In this document: positions 16,424-24,419 of the stretch, piece by piece
Numbering within the stretch: position 1 is the stretch's first letter
Layout of the letters: the number at the start of each line of letters is the position of its first letter
Notes under the pieces: model-generated
Seen by the model: only the letters and a program-made list of their open reading frames with translations
What the model was told of the DNA's origin: nothing
Database searches by the model: none
Assembly (NCBI GenBank): GCA_964537715.1
Contig: CAZIAH010000001.1
Coordinates: forward strand, 1-64,000
Origin: CAZTZL01 sp964537715
GTDB taxonomy: Bacteria; Zhuqueibacterota; QNDG01; DSAB01
Reading direction: 5' to 3'
Length of the DNA stretch: 64,000 nucleotides
Program-made: the position numbers and the translations under genes

Positions 16424-16783
16424 TTGGACAGTAATGATCTTGAAGATAGATTGATTCAGTTTTCTGTTGATATAATCCAATTGACAGAAAAACTACCGAA
16501 AACCAGAGCTGGGAATCATCTCGCTAACCAACTTATCAGATCTGGAACTTCGCCAGCTTTAAATTATGGTGAAGCAAGAAGTGCCGAGTCGAAGAAGGAT
16601 TTTATTCATAAGCTTGGACTCGTCCTTAAAGAATTGAGAGAATCGAAAATCAATATTAAAATCATCATCGAATCAGAGTTATGCTCACAGAAAGAAACCA
16701 TTCGTGAAGTCTTAAAAGAATGTGATGAATTGATCGCAATTGTTTATAGTAGTATCAAATCAGCTAAGGCAAGAAAACAATAA
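16424..16783 (+). CDS. S23/IVP-type four-helix-bundle protein, copy 2
   Basis: 119 aa. TTG start (MDSNDLEDRLIQFSVDII), chosen because AAAAGGAT lies about 7 nt upstream and the N-terminus then aligns with copy 1. The diagnostic segment AGNHLANQLIRSGTSPALNY then GEARSAESKKDFIHKLGLVLKELRES is almost the same as in copy 1, while the C-terminal helix differs. It is followed by the basic tail SAKARKQ. As with copy 1, the gene follows a GH94 gene and is enclosed by palindromic repeats, but here they are of family C. Family membership is clear; the role is unknown. The conserved protein against unrelated surrounding repeats is discussed among the findings. Confidence 0.85.
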   Translation: MDSNDLEDRLIQFSVDIIQLTEKLPKTRAGNHLANQLIRSGTSPALNYGEARSAESKKDFIHKLGLVLKELRESKINIKIIIESELCSQKETIREVLKECDELIAIVYSSIKSAKARKQ

Positions 16784-17405
16784 AATGTTCATTCTTTGAT
16801 ACTGAATGAATTTCATTGAGCATTTAACACTTAACATTGAACAAGTAAAAAAATGCTCAATGTTCAATTCGCAATGCTCGATGCTAAATGATTTCATTGA
16901 ACATTTAACATTTAGCACTTAACATTGAACAAGTGAAAAAATGCTCAATGTTCAATTCTCAATCCTCAATGTTAAATGAATTTCATTGAACATTTATCAC
17001 TTAACATTGAACAAGTAAAAAAATGCTCAATGTTCAATTCGCAATGCTCGATNNNNNNNNNNNNNNNNNNNNNNNNNNNNNNNNNNNNNNNNNNNNNNNN
17101 NNNNNNNNNNNNNNNNNNNNNNNNNNNNNNNNNNNNNNNNNNNNNNNNNNNNATGTTCAATTCGCAATGCTCGATGCTAAATGGTTTTTTATTGAACACT
17201 TAGCATTTAACACTTAACATTGAACAAGTAAAAAAATGCTCAATGTTCAATTCGCAATGCTCGATGCTAAATGGTTTTTTATTGAACACTTAGCATTTAA
17301 CACTTAACATTGAACAAGTAAAAAAATGCTCAATGTTCAATTCGCAATGCTCGATGTTAAATGAATTTCATTGAACATTTAGCACTTAACATTGAACAAG
17401 TAAGA
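16784..17405 (+). repeat. Family C tandem repeat array, right of S23-2
   Basis: At least seven units, interrupted by the N gap. The anchor word ATGTTCAATTC occurs at 16860, 16948, 17030, 17153, 17243 and 17333, so the last three units are exactly 90 bp apart and earlier ones 82-88 bp. The 90-bp units are nearly identical to each other, indicating recent tandem duplication. The array ends 10 nt before the stop codon of the convergent Gx transporter gene and fills the whole spacer between + and - strand genes. Confidence 0.9.
17053..17152. other. Assembly gap (100 N) inside the family C array
   Basis: Exactly 100 N. The distance between anchor words across the gap (17030 to 17153, 123 bp) is not a multiple of the 82-90 bp period, so the gap length is a placeholder and the true number of repeat units is unknown. 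Confidence 0.98.
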
Positions 17406-17414
17406 GAAAAAATA

Positions 17415-17915
17415 TCAATGTGTAAGCGTCTCTGTCCGTATTGAGACGACATACGCAACAATACCTATCACAAGTCCGGAAAGAAGAGACGATAAAAGCA
17501 GCAAAGGTATCAGAGAAAAAAGAGTTGTGTGATGAACGAATAAAAAATATGCTACGGTGACTTGGGTCAGATTATGACATACAGCTCCCAATATACTGAT
17601 GCCGATCAAACTGAAATAGCGTTCAAAAAATTTGAAAATCATCCACATTCCCAGACAGGCCGCAACACTCCCCGAAAACGATAACCAGAATGTGATTTGA
17701 AACAGCCTTCCAAGAATCAGACTACTCAGAAAAACACGAAGCACGACAATCAAAAATGCCTCGCGCATTCCCCACCACTTTAAAGCTAAAATTGTGGCTA
17801 AATTGGCCAGCCCGAGCCGAATCCACGGCATGGGATTGGGAATAGTCGTCTCCAGAGCGGACAATATTGTCGCCATGGCAACAAGCAAACCGATTCTTGT
17901 CGTTTTGATTGACAA
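17415..17915 (-). CDS. Gx transporter family / HepS1-like membrane protein
   Basis: 166 aa, five or so hydrophobic helices. The N-terminal part (ALETTIPNPMPWIRLGLANL) carries the conserved proline-rich segment of the family annotated as Gx transporter or heptaprenyl diphosphate synthase component I, which resembles ECF-type S components. The start lies 11 nt after the stop of the NusG-II protein gene, and these two families commonly occur as neighbours, so they are probably one transcript. The substrate is not known. It lies in the inner membrane. It is the last gene of the - strand block and faces the family-C repeat array. Confidence 0.8.
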   Translation of the reverse strand: MSIKTTRIGLLVAMATILSALETTIPNPMPWIRLGLANLATILALKWWGMREAFLIVVLRVFLSSLILGRLFQITFWLSFSGSVAACLGMWMIFKFFERYFSLIGISILGAVCHNLTQVTVAYFLFVHHTTLFSLIPLLLLSSLLSGLVIGIVAYVVSIRTETLTH

Positions 17916-17926
17916 ATCACATCTCT

Positions 17927-18319
17927 CTACATCGTCATTCCGTCTATTGCATGGTGGCCGTATCCCTCGATTCGAATCAGCAGTTTGTTCGGAATACAGA
18001 CAATAATCTCACCGGCTTTGCTGATTTTTCCCATACTTTTACAGATTTGATGCGGACAGGGTGCGCTTTCGACCCAGACATTGCCGTGTTCGACTTTGAC
18101 CACTGTTTTACCAATGGGTCCTGTAATCGTAATTGTACGGTTTTCAAAAATCTTAAAACGATACTGTTCCTGATTGCCCACAAATATGGAAACCATCTGT
18201 CCTTCGCTTGCCGAAGATCGAATTAAGAAAATTCCGACAAAAATTCCAATGAGAATCATTGCCGCTAAAATGTAATCACCGATTTTGAGTATTTTAAAAA
18301 TTCGTTTCATGATTTTCAC
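17927..18319 (-). CDS. NusG domain II-containing membrane-anchored protein
   Basis: 130 aa with a GTG start; an ATG at 18310 is an equally good choice. One transmembrane helix (about 12-32) is followed by a NusG-II-like beta domain exposed outside the cytoplasm. The family cysteine motif APCPHQICKSMG (two Cys, Cys-Pro-His) is present, followed by GEIIVCIPNKLLIRIEG. It usually accompanies Gx transporter genes, as here. Function unknown; the conserved cysteine pair suggests redox or metal binding. A terminator separates it from the long operon upstream. Confidence 0.8.
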   Translation of the reverse strand: MKIMKRIFKILKIGDYILAAMILIGIFVGIFLIRSSASEGQMVSIFVGNQEQYRFKIFENRTITITGPIGKTVVKVEHGNVWVESAPCPHQICKSMGKISKAGEIIVCIPNKLLIRIEGYGHHAIDGMTM

Positions 18320-18321
18320 AG

Positions 18322-18347
18322 TTAAAAAGAAAGGGCTTTTCAGCCCT
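18322..18347 (-). terminator. Intrinsic terminator of the long 2-oxoacid/butyrate-kinase operon
   Basis: On the - strand AGGGCT-GAAA-AGCCCT forms a 6-bp stem with a GNRA loop, followed by TTCTTTTT. It lies 30 nt after the stop of the GT9 gene, at the end of a run of closely spaced genes starting at porC. Confidence 0.85.
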
Positions 18348-18376
18348 GTTACAGTCGTATTTTGTAACCATCGAAT

Positions 18377-19429
18377 TTATCGTAACAATTGATCCGCTTT
18401 CTCAAACACTTCATCCGGCTTGATCAGTTCCATGCAAGTCTCTTCGCAATCATTCATGAAACATCCCTTGCACTCTTTAGGCGGCTCGATAATCACACCC
18501 CGTCCGTAGAGATCGAATTCGTATTTGTTGAAAATATTGTTAAACAGAACCACCTTTTTTTTCAATCCCAAAGCAATGTGCAGAGCCATGGTGACCGCGG
18601 TCACGATCAGATCGCATTGATTCATTAAATCGATAAACACCTGGAGAGAATAGTGTCCCAGATACTGGCCGCCGCTCTTTTTTGCCAGACGCTGGTTCTT
18701 CTCATCCTCCTGCTTTCCTCCCAAAAAAAGCACTTCGTATCCGTTTTGAATCAGCATTTCGGCCAGCTGAATCCAGTGCGATTCCGGCCACAACCGCGAT
18801 TTCCAGCGAGCACCGCATCCAGTATTGAGACCGACAATCTTTTTATCTTTCGAAAGATTCCATGTCTGTTCCTGTTTCGCATTGAGAATATATTCCTCTC
18901 CCTGAAATTGAAATCCGCAGATTTGGAAAATCTCCTCCATGTAGCTTTTGGTATTTTTCTGGTTCTCATCGTCGAACAATCCGGTGATCCATTTTTGTCG
19001 GGCTGCTTCATCAAGAGGAAAAGCATTACCATTTTTGAGAACAAATCCTTTTTTTGTATCTGCTGGAATCACATCGGCCAATGCACAGGCCTCCCGGTCT
19101 TTGTCTAGATTGAATAAAATATCGAACTGCATCTGCTTGAGCACTTCTATATCCTGAGGAACAAACCGGCAAATTCTGTCGATTCGATCTGGGAGAATCT
19201 CGGGCGTGTGCGTGAGCCAGTGAACCATCGCATTCGGATAGACTTCTTTTAGTTTGTGAAGAATTGGTGTGGTCCGAATCACATCTCCAATGGCGCCAAG
19301 TTTAATGATCAGAATCTGTTCTTTCACCGGATCATAATAGGAACAGCCCTCACAATGTACGCCGTGCTCCTTGTGAGGCCGGCATGGGATGTCCCCCTTG
19401 AACTGTCTGCAGTCTTCGTGAATGATCAT
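18377..19429 (-). CDS. Glycosyltransferase family 9 (heptosyltransferase-like)
   Basis: 350 aa. After an N-terminal extension, ILIIKLGAIGDVIRTTPILH is the classic GT9 opening (nucleotide-sugar transferases of the WaaC/WaaF/WaaQ type), with a second Rossmann half containing VGLNTGCGARWKSRLWP and DLIVTAVTMALHIALGLKK. The role is transfer of heptose or a related sugar to lipopolysaccharide-like glycan on the cytoplasmic face. Unusual cysteine clusters lie at both ends: CRPH and HCEGC near residues 16-29 and CKGCFMNDCEETC near the C-terminus, suggesting a bound metal. It is the last gene before the terminator and is functionally unrelated to the energy genes upstream. Confidence 0.85.
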   Translation of the reverse strand: MIIHEDCRQFKGDIPCRPHKEHGVHCEGCSYYDPVKEQILIIKLGAIGDVIRTTPILHKLKEVYPNAMVHWLTHTPEILPDRIDRICRFVPQDIEVLKQMQFDILFNLDKDREACALADVIPADTKKGFVLKNGNAFPLDEAARQKWITGLFDDENQKNTKSYMEEIFQICGFQFQGEEYILNAKQEQTWNLSKDKKIVGLNTGCGARWKSRLWPESHWIQLAEMLIQNGYEVLFLGGKQEDEKNQRLAKKSGGQYLGHYSLQVFIDLMNQCDLIVTAVTMALHIALGLKKKVVLFNNIFNKYEFDLYGRGVIIEPPKECKGCFMNDCEETCMELIKPDEVFEKADQLLR

Positions 19430-19448
19430 GTCATCCTCAAAAATAATT

Positions 19449-20363
19449 CTAAGCCAAAATATTTGTCAATGCGATGGAACTCACCCAGGCTTGTGCGTGC
19501 TCTGCTCTGGAAATCAACGACACGGGGATTTTGGCTCCAACAATGACGCCGCATATTCTCGCTCCTGCGAGATAGACCAGTCCCTTGGCCAATATGTTTC
19601 CGCACGACACATCCGGAATCAAAAGCACATCCGGATCGCCCGCCACCTTGCTCGGATATTTTTTGATTTCAGCGGCTTCCCGTGAAAATGCAATATCCAG
19701 GGCCATCGGGCCTTCGACGATCACATTTCCGAATTTCCCCTCTCCTGCTATCCGAACGAGCTGTTCTGCATCGAGTGTTTCTGGAAGCGCGGGATTAATT
19801 TTTTCCGTGGCCGATAAAATGGCGATTTTGATCGGATCGACGCCAAGCCGCCGCAACACTTGAATACCATTCTGAAGAATACCTATTCTCTGTTCCAATG
19901 TGGGATGAATCACCATACCGCTGTCCGTAATCAGAATCAGTTTATGATACGTGGGAATTTCCATCAGCGCAATGTGGCTGAGCAATTGACCGGATCGTAG
20001 ATCGTATTTTTTGTTCAGCACGGCCTTCAACAGAACCGGAGTCAAAATATTTCCTTTCATGACGGCATCGGCTTCGCCGTTATGCACCAGTTCTGCAGCT
20101 TTCATGGCAATTTTTTGATTGTCCATAATATCATAAATCAACAGCCGCTTCAGATCAAGTTCAATCTCTCTGGAAAAACGGACGATCTCCTTTTTATTCC
20201 CAACCAAAACCGGGGTCATGATATCCAGATTTTGTGCTGTTTGTATCGCTTTCAGAATGGACAAGCCGTGTGCGCCGGCCACTGCAAAACGTTTCGGACC
20301 TCGCTTTTGCGCCATTTCAACAATGCTTTGAAGTTTTGTCAACATTGCAATTCTCGTTTTCAA
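19449..20363 (-). CDS. ptb: Phosphate acyltransferase (phosphate butyryltransferase family), copy 2
   Basis: 304 aa, the length of Ptb/Pta-C-domain enzymes. Typical segments are FAVAGAHGLSILKAI, HNGEADAVMKGNILTPVLL, ILITDSGMVIHPTLEQRIGI, VEGPMALDIAFSREAAE and DVLLIPDVSCGNILAKGL. The enzyme converts acyl-CoA plus phosphate to acyl phosphate plus CoA in the cytoplasm, feeding a kinase that makes ATP. It lies 3 nt after thiE and 20 nt before the GT9 gene, so it is translationally close to both. It is a paralogue of 22374-23321 and may prefer a different acyl chain. The acyl specificity cannot be read by eye. Confidence 0.85.
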   Translation of the reverse strand: MKTRIAMLTKLQSIVEMAQKRGPKRFAVAGAHGLSILKAIQTAQNLDIMTPVLVGNKKEIVRFSREIELDLKRLLIYDIMDNQKIAMKAAELVHNGEADAVMKGNILTPVLLKAVLNKKYDLRSGQLLSHIALMEIPTYHKLILITDSGMVIHPTLEQRIGILQNGIQVLRRLGVDPIKIAILSATEKINPALPETLDAEQLVRIAGEGKFGNVIVEGPMALDIAFSREAAEIKKYPSKVAGDPDVLLIPDVSCGNILAKGLVYLAGARICGVIVGAKIPVSLISRAEHAQAWVSSIALTNILA

Positions 20364-20366
20364 AGA

Positions 20367-21023
20367 TCATGCGGATGAATAACTTATGGATTTTACTTCT
20401 CTGACTTTCTGAACCAGTTCCCGTGTAGCCTGCGCAATATCATTCCGGCCCATGATCGCCGAAATCACCGCAATACCGTCGTATCCGGCGCGAATCACAG
20501 GAGCCAAATTCTGAACGGTGATTCCTCCGATGCCGAGCAAAGGCTTGTCCGTCAACGAACGGATTTGCCGGATCAAATCGACTCCTCCCTTTTCCGCATC
20601 TCTTTTTGTTTTTGTGGGGTAAACCGATCCGATACCGAAATAATCCGCATTTTTCACTTTTTCGAACTCACTCAGACTGCTTACCGAACCACCGATAATC
20701 AGCTTTCCCCTGGAAAGTTCTCGGGACTGATTTACGCCCATATCCTCCTGTCCAAGATGTACACCATCCGCTTTGACATCGATTGCAATATCCACATAAT
20801 CGTTGATAATGAAAGGAACCGAATAGGTGTGTGTAATATGTCGGAGTTTCACAGCCGACTCATAAACGGTTTCTTTTTCGGATGTTTTATCCCGGTACTG
20901 AATCACACCTGCCCCGCCACGGATCATCCCCTCCGCAACCGATTCAATAGAACGATCATTGAGCCATTCCTGATCGATAATCGCATAAAGCGACCAGTCA
21001 ATATCTTTACCATAAAACGACAA
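20367..21023 (-). CDS. thiE: Thiamine-phosphate synthase
   Basis: 218 aa. TIM-barrel ThiE with its signature pieces: VIQYRDK (hydroxymethylpyrimidine pyrophosphate binding), FIINDYVDIAIDVKADGVHLGQED, IIGGSVSS, YFGIGSVYPTKTK and PLLGIGGIT. It joins the thiazole and pyrimidine moieties to give thiamin phosphate. It follows thi4 by 9 nt, so the thiazole and coupling steps are coexpressed; the pyrimidine step (thiC) is at 52.6 kb in this window. Thiamin diphosphate is the cofactor of the Por and Ior enzymes encoded upstream in the same operon, a plausible reason for the linkage. Confidence 0.93.
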   Translation of the reverse strand: MSFYGKDIDWSLYAIIDQEWLNDRSIESVAEGMIRGGAGVIQYRDKTSEKETVYESAVKLRHITHTYSVPFIINDYVDIAIDVKADGVHLGQEDMGVNQSRELSRGKLIIGGSVSSLSEFEKVKNADYFGIGSVYPTKTKRDAEKGGVDLIRQIRSLTDKPLLGIGGITVQNLAPVIRAGYDGIAVISAIMGRNDIAQATRELVQKVREVKSISYSSA

Positions 21024-21032
21024 TAGGAAAAT

Positions 21033-21809
21033 CTACAATTTTAGTTTTTCGAGAATCAGTTTGGCGACACGCTCGCCGCTGAGCAGCATGCCTCCGAAGA
21101 TCGGCCCCATTCGCGGACCGCCTGCCACTGCCCCGACCGCCATGCCGGTGACATAAACATTGGGAAAAACTTCTCCGGCCTGCTCGACGACAAACTTTTC
21201 CCCTTGTTCCGCCCACATGGATTTTTCACCGACGACTGCTTTCGATTCGGTGTGAAGCGGTCCGACTTTCTTTTGGATGATATTTACCACTTCGGCCGCA
21301 TGTCCCGTGGCGTCGATCACGAATTTCGATCCGATGGTCACGGGATCGACATGGAGACCGGACATTTCGATAGGCGTCAGATTAATTACGAGACCGCACA
21401 CCTTGTTTTCTTTGGCCACCACATCCTCCACGTGAATCAAATTGAATATTTTTGCTCCGGCATCCATGACCTTGCCGATCAGCTTGGCCACACTTTCCAC
21501 GGAATCGGCTACATAATAGGAATCATCATATTTTGTATTTGAAATTTCAAATTCATCCAGAATTCGTTTGGCCTCCTTTTGCACGACGATGACATTGTAT
21601 CCGACACCTCCCCCCCACATGCCTCCTCCAATACTCAGTTTTCTTTCGAAAAGAGCAACCTTTGCACCACCTTTGGCCAGCGCATAGGCTGCAACCAGAC
21701 CCGAGGGCCCACCCCCAACAATAGCCACATCCAGTTCGAGCATATTGAGAAATTTATCCGTAAACGTTTTGATGATTGCTTCCGTCACTTTGGTTTCACT
21801 GATTGCCAT
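21033..21809 (-). CDS. thi4: Sulfide-dependent adenosine diphosphate thiazole synthase (Thi4, archaeal type)
   Basis: 258 aa with an N-terminal FAD/NAD-binding fold VAIVGGGPSGLVAAYALA, ERKLSIGGGMWGGGVGYN, and a C-terminal GMAVGAVAGGPRMGPIFGGM. The position of the sulfur-donor cysteine of yeast-type Thi4 is occupied by His (GLHVDP, H153), as in methanogen enzymes that use free sulfide with iron and turn over many times. That points to an anaerobic, sulfide-containing cytoplasm. It forms the thiazole carboxylate from NAD and glycine. It is located between cobO (38 nt) and thiE (9 nt). No TPP riboswitch is visible in front of it. Confidence 0.92.
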   Translation of the reverse strand: MAISETKVTEAIIKTFTDKFLNMLELDVAIVGGGPSGLVAAYALAKGGAKVALFERKLSIGGGMWGGGVGYNVIVVQKEAKRILDEFEISNTKYDDSYYVADSVESVAKLIGKVMDAGAKIFNLIHVEDVVAKENKVCGLVINLTPIEMSGLHVDPVTIGSKFVIDATGHAAEVVNIIQKKVGPLHTESKAVVGEKSMWAEQGEKFVVEQAGEVFPNVYVTGMAVGAVAGGPRMGPIFGGMLLSGERVAKLILEKLKL

Positions 21810-21847
21810 GCATTTCCTCCGGTTTCTTTCCTGATGTCAATAATGAA

Positions 21848-22390
21848 TTAAAACTCGATTCCTTCCCGCGCTGGGAAACCTTTTTGATAAGGATGCTTGA
21901 TTTCTTCGACTTGACTGACCAGATCGGCCAGAGCGATCACTTCAGGATGTGCGTTTCTTCCGGTCAATACCAGTTCGACACTATCCGGTTTCTGACGAAT
22001 TAAAGATAACAATTCTTCCAAAGGAATCAAACCAAAATCCACCGCCATGTGAATTTCATCGAGAACAATCAAATCGTACTGACAGTGCAGGATCGCGTAC
22101 CTGGCCCGTTCAAATCCTTTCGCGGCCAGTTCCCTGTCTTTTTCAGAAGGATTTCCTTTTTTGATAAATGTCGGCAGTCCGTATTGTTCGACAATTAGAT
22201 TAGAAATCCTTCTCGCACTTCGAATTTCCCCGTAATTCTGATTGCCCTTCATGAATTGAATAATAAGCACTTTCCATCCGTGTCCGCATGCGCGGAATGC
22301 CTGCCCGAACGCGGCTGTGGTTTTTCCTTTTCCCGGCCCCGTGTAAACATGAACCAGCCTTTTCGACAGGATTTCAGGAGGCTTCTTCAA
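21848..22390 (-). CDS. cobO: Corrinoid adenosyltransferase (CobO/BtuR)
   Basis: 180 aa. P-loop VYTGPGKGKTTAAFGQAFRA near the N-terminus, QFMKGNQNYGE, and YDLIVLDEIHMAVDFG as Walker B region: the standard CobO/BtuR pattern. It transfers the adenosyl group of ATP to cob(I)alamin precursors. Its start overlaps the end of the ptb gene at 22374 by 17 nt, indicating translational coupling. A B12 enzyme gene in a butyrate-kinase operon may serve a B12-dependent mutase (for example methylmalonyl- or isobutyryl-CoA mutase) encoded outside the window; that link is inference. Confidence 0.93.
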   Translation of the reverse strand: MKKPPEILSKRLVHVYTGPGKGKTTAAFGQAFRACGHGWKVLIIQFMKGNQNYGEIRSARRISNLIVEQYGLPTFIKKGNPSEKDRELAAKGFERARYAILHCQYDLIVLDEIHMAVDFGLIPLEELLSLIRQKPDSVELVLTGRNAHPEVIALADLVSQVEEIKHPYQKGFPAREGIEF

Positions 22391-23321
22391 TCGAGCTCCC
22401 TTTTAATTTATGGGATGCCATTCGCGCCGCAAGCAGGATGGAATAGAATTTCGAATCGTCATCGTCTGCCCGTGAAGTCAGCACGGCCGGAGCTTTGGCT
22501 CCGACCACTACCGAGGCCGTGTTTCCGTGGGCAAAAAGCGTGAGGCTCTTGTAAAACGTATTGGCTGTTTCGATGTTGGGAAACAGCAGAATATCCGCTT
22601 CACCGTCGATGGGACTTTCCAACCCTTTGATTTCGCAATGTTTTTTGGACAGTGCCACATCCAGTGCTAATGGGCCATCCACAATGGCACCTTCGATCTG
22701 TTTTCGTTCGGCCATTGCCTTGATCACGGCCGCATCGACCGAAGATTGAAGTTTGAAGCTGATTTTCTCGACTGCGGAGACCAGAGCAGCTTTGGGGGGT
22801 TCTATACCGAGAGAATTGGCGACCTGAATGGCATATCTTAAAATCTGAACTTTTTCATCGAGATTGGGATTGGGGATAATCGCTGCATCCGAAACCAGAA
22901 TCAGTTTGGGATAGGTGGACACTTCCATCACGGCCACGTGGGTGAGCAGTCCGTCTTTGGGAACGAGGCCGGTTTCCTTGTCCAAAATCGCTTTCATGAA
23001 TGTGGCCGTACCCATTAATCCTTTCATCAGAAAATCGGCTTTTCCATCGTGAACGAGCTGAACCGTCAATCGGGCGCAATCGGCTTCGGTCTCGGCATGA
23101 ACCACTTCGACCATCTGCGCAAATTCCGCACTGTGCGCCTTTGCAATCGCGTCGATTTTATTCTGTGATCCCACTAAAATAACCTTGACCACACCTTCCA
23201 AAACCGCGCGTGCAATGGCGTGCACCGTGGCAGGATCTTCTCCGGATGCAACGGCCATGGTGGTTCTGGAATCGCCTTTGACTGCCGTGATCAAATCGGT
23301 TAACTTTCTCATCGGTTCCAC
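22374..23321 (-). CDS. ptb: Phosphate butyryltransferase, copy 1
   Basis: 315 aa. Conserved pieces VHDGKADFLMKGLMGTATFM, LVSDAAIIPNPNLDEKVQIL, VDGPLALDVALSKKHCEIKG and ADILLFPNIETANTFYKSL identify the phosphate acetyl/butyryltransferase fold. It makes butyryl phosphate (or a branched acyl phosphate) from the CoA ester. It lies 24 nt downstream of a butyrate kinase gene, the normal partner, and overlaps cobO. Together with two buk genes it completes an acyl-CoA to ATP route. The start (MEPMRKLTDL) could also be the second Met, three codons later. Confidence 0.9.
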   Translation of the reverse strand: MEPMRKLTDLITAVKGDSRTTMAVASGEDPATVHAIARAVLEGVVKVILVGSQNKIDAIAKAHSAEFAQMVEVVHAETEADCARLTVQLVHDGKADFLMKGLMGTATFMKAILDKETGLVPKDGLLTHVAVMEVSTYPKLILVSDAAIIPNPNLDEKVQILRYAIQVANSLGIEPPKAALVSAVEKISFKLQSSVDAAVIKAMAERKQIEGAIVDGPLALDVALSKKHCEIKGLESPIDGEADILLFPNIETANTFYKSLTLFAHGNTASVVVGAKAPAVLTSRADDDDSKFYSILLAARMASHKLKGSSIEEAS

Positions 23322-23345
23322 AAAAACGGACCCTCCATTCCTTGT

Positions 23346-24419
23346 TTAATATTTTAAAGTGAATTTTTTGTTTTGCAAGGCTTTCAACACTCCCTGAGCT
23401 AGAGCGAGCATCTCAAATTCTCCGGGATAAACTAAAATTCTTCCAATCCATGATACCTTTTCCCGGATCATGCGAACGAACTCCTTATCCCTGGCCAGAC
23501 CACCTGTCAGAACGATACCATCCACGTGCCCTTTCATGACCGCAACCATACTGCCGATGGTCTTAGCCACCTGATACGCCATAGCCTCCACAACCTGTCT
23601 CGCATATCTGTCCCCCGCTTTTACTCGGTTTTCGACTTCCATCATATCATTCGTGCCGAGATAGGCAACCATCCCTCCCTGACCGACAAGCATCCTTGCA
23701 ACCCCTTCAAGACGATATTGACCTGAAAAACAGAGCTCTGCAAGCTGGCCCGCTGGCAAGCCCCCTGATCGTTCCGGGGCAAACGGACCGTCTCCATTGA
23801 ATGCATTGTTCACATCGACCACTTTTCCCTTCATGTGGCATCCAATGGAAATTCCCCCTCCTAAATGCACGACGATGAGATTGAGTTTCTCGTACGATTT
23901 GCCCAGATCCAGTGCGGCTTTTCGCGCTACAGCCTTTTGATTGAGCGCATGAAAAATGCTGCGTCTTTCGATTTTTGGATGCCCGGAAAATCTGGCCAGC
24001 GGTTCCATTTCATCCACGACCACCGGATCCACGATAAACGCGGGAATCCCGACCATTTTTCCCAGACGATGGACTAGGATACCCCCGAGATTGGAGGCGT
24101 GTTCGCCCCGTTTGGCTTGTTTGAGATCCTTCAGCATTTTTGAATTGACTGCATACGTCCCGCCGGGAATCGGTCTGAGAAGACCGCCTCGGCCGACAAT
24201 CCCGTCGATCTGTTTAAGATCGACATTGTTTTCTTGAAGGATCGTTTTAATCGCTTTTAACCGGTAATCCAACTGATCAATTATCCGCTTGAATTTGGAT
24301 AACTCACTCGTAGAATGTGCAACGGAAATCGAAAAAACGGCTTTTTCATTATCGAAAACCGCCACTTTTGTGGATGTGGATCCGGGATTGATTACCAGAA
24401 TTCGATACGACCGGTTCAC
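23346..24419 (-). CDS. buk: Butyrate kinase, copy 2
   Basis: 357 aa, ASKHA-fold acetokinase family. Near the N-terminus ILVINPGSTSTKVAVF (phosphate-1 motif), then VGRGGLLRPIPGGTY, VVHLGGGISIGCHMKGKVVD, GGMVAYLGTNDMMEVENR and a C-terminal GIVLTGGLARDKEFV, all diagnostic for Buk rather than AckA. It transfers phosphate from butyryl or branched-chain acyl phosphate to ADP. It overlaps the preceding buk gene by 4 nt (ATGA-type coupling). Two adjacent buk genes imply either different acyl preferences or gene dosage. Confidence 0.93.
   Translation of the reverse strand: MNRSYRILVINPGSTSTKVAVFDNEKAVFSISVAHSTSELSKFKRIIDQLDYRLKAIKTILQENNVDLKQIDGIVGRGGLLRPIPGGTYAVNSKMLKDLKQAKRGEHASNLGGILVHRLGKMVGIPAFIVDPVVVDEMEPLARFSGHPKIERRSIFHALNQKAVARKAALDLGKSYEKLNLIVVHLGGGISIGCHMKGKVVDVNNAFNGDGPFAPERSGGLPAGQLAELCFSGQYRLEGVARMLVGQGGMVAYLGTNDMMEVENRVKAGDRYARQVVEAMAYQVAKTIGSMVAVMKGHVDGIVLTGGLARDKEFVRMIREKVSWIGRILVYPGEFEMLALAQGVLKALQNKKFTLKY

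Noticed and set aside
11350..16783. Diversity-generating retroelement (S23 genes as avd)
   Set aside because: The four-helix proteins resemble Avd, but there is no reverse transcriptase and no template/variable repeat pair nearby.
16972..17217. Open frames on both strands running through the N gap
   Set aside because: They consist of family-C repeat words joined by unknown bases; there is no coding signal.
16019..17405. Possible CRISPR array
   Set aside because: The units are 80-90 bp and repeated along their whole length, without unique spacers of constant size, and no cas genes are present.
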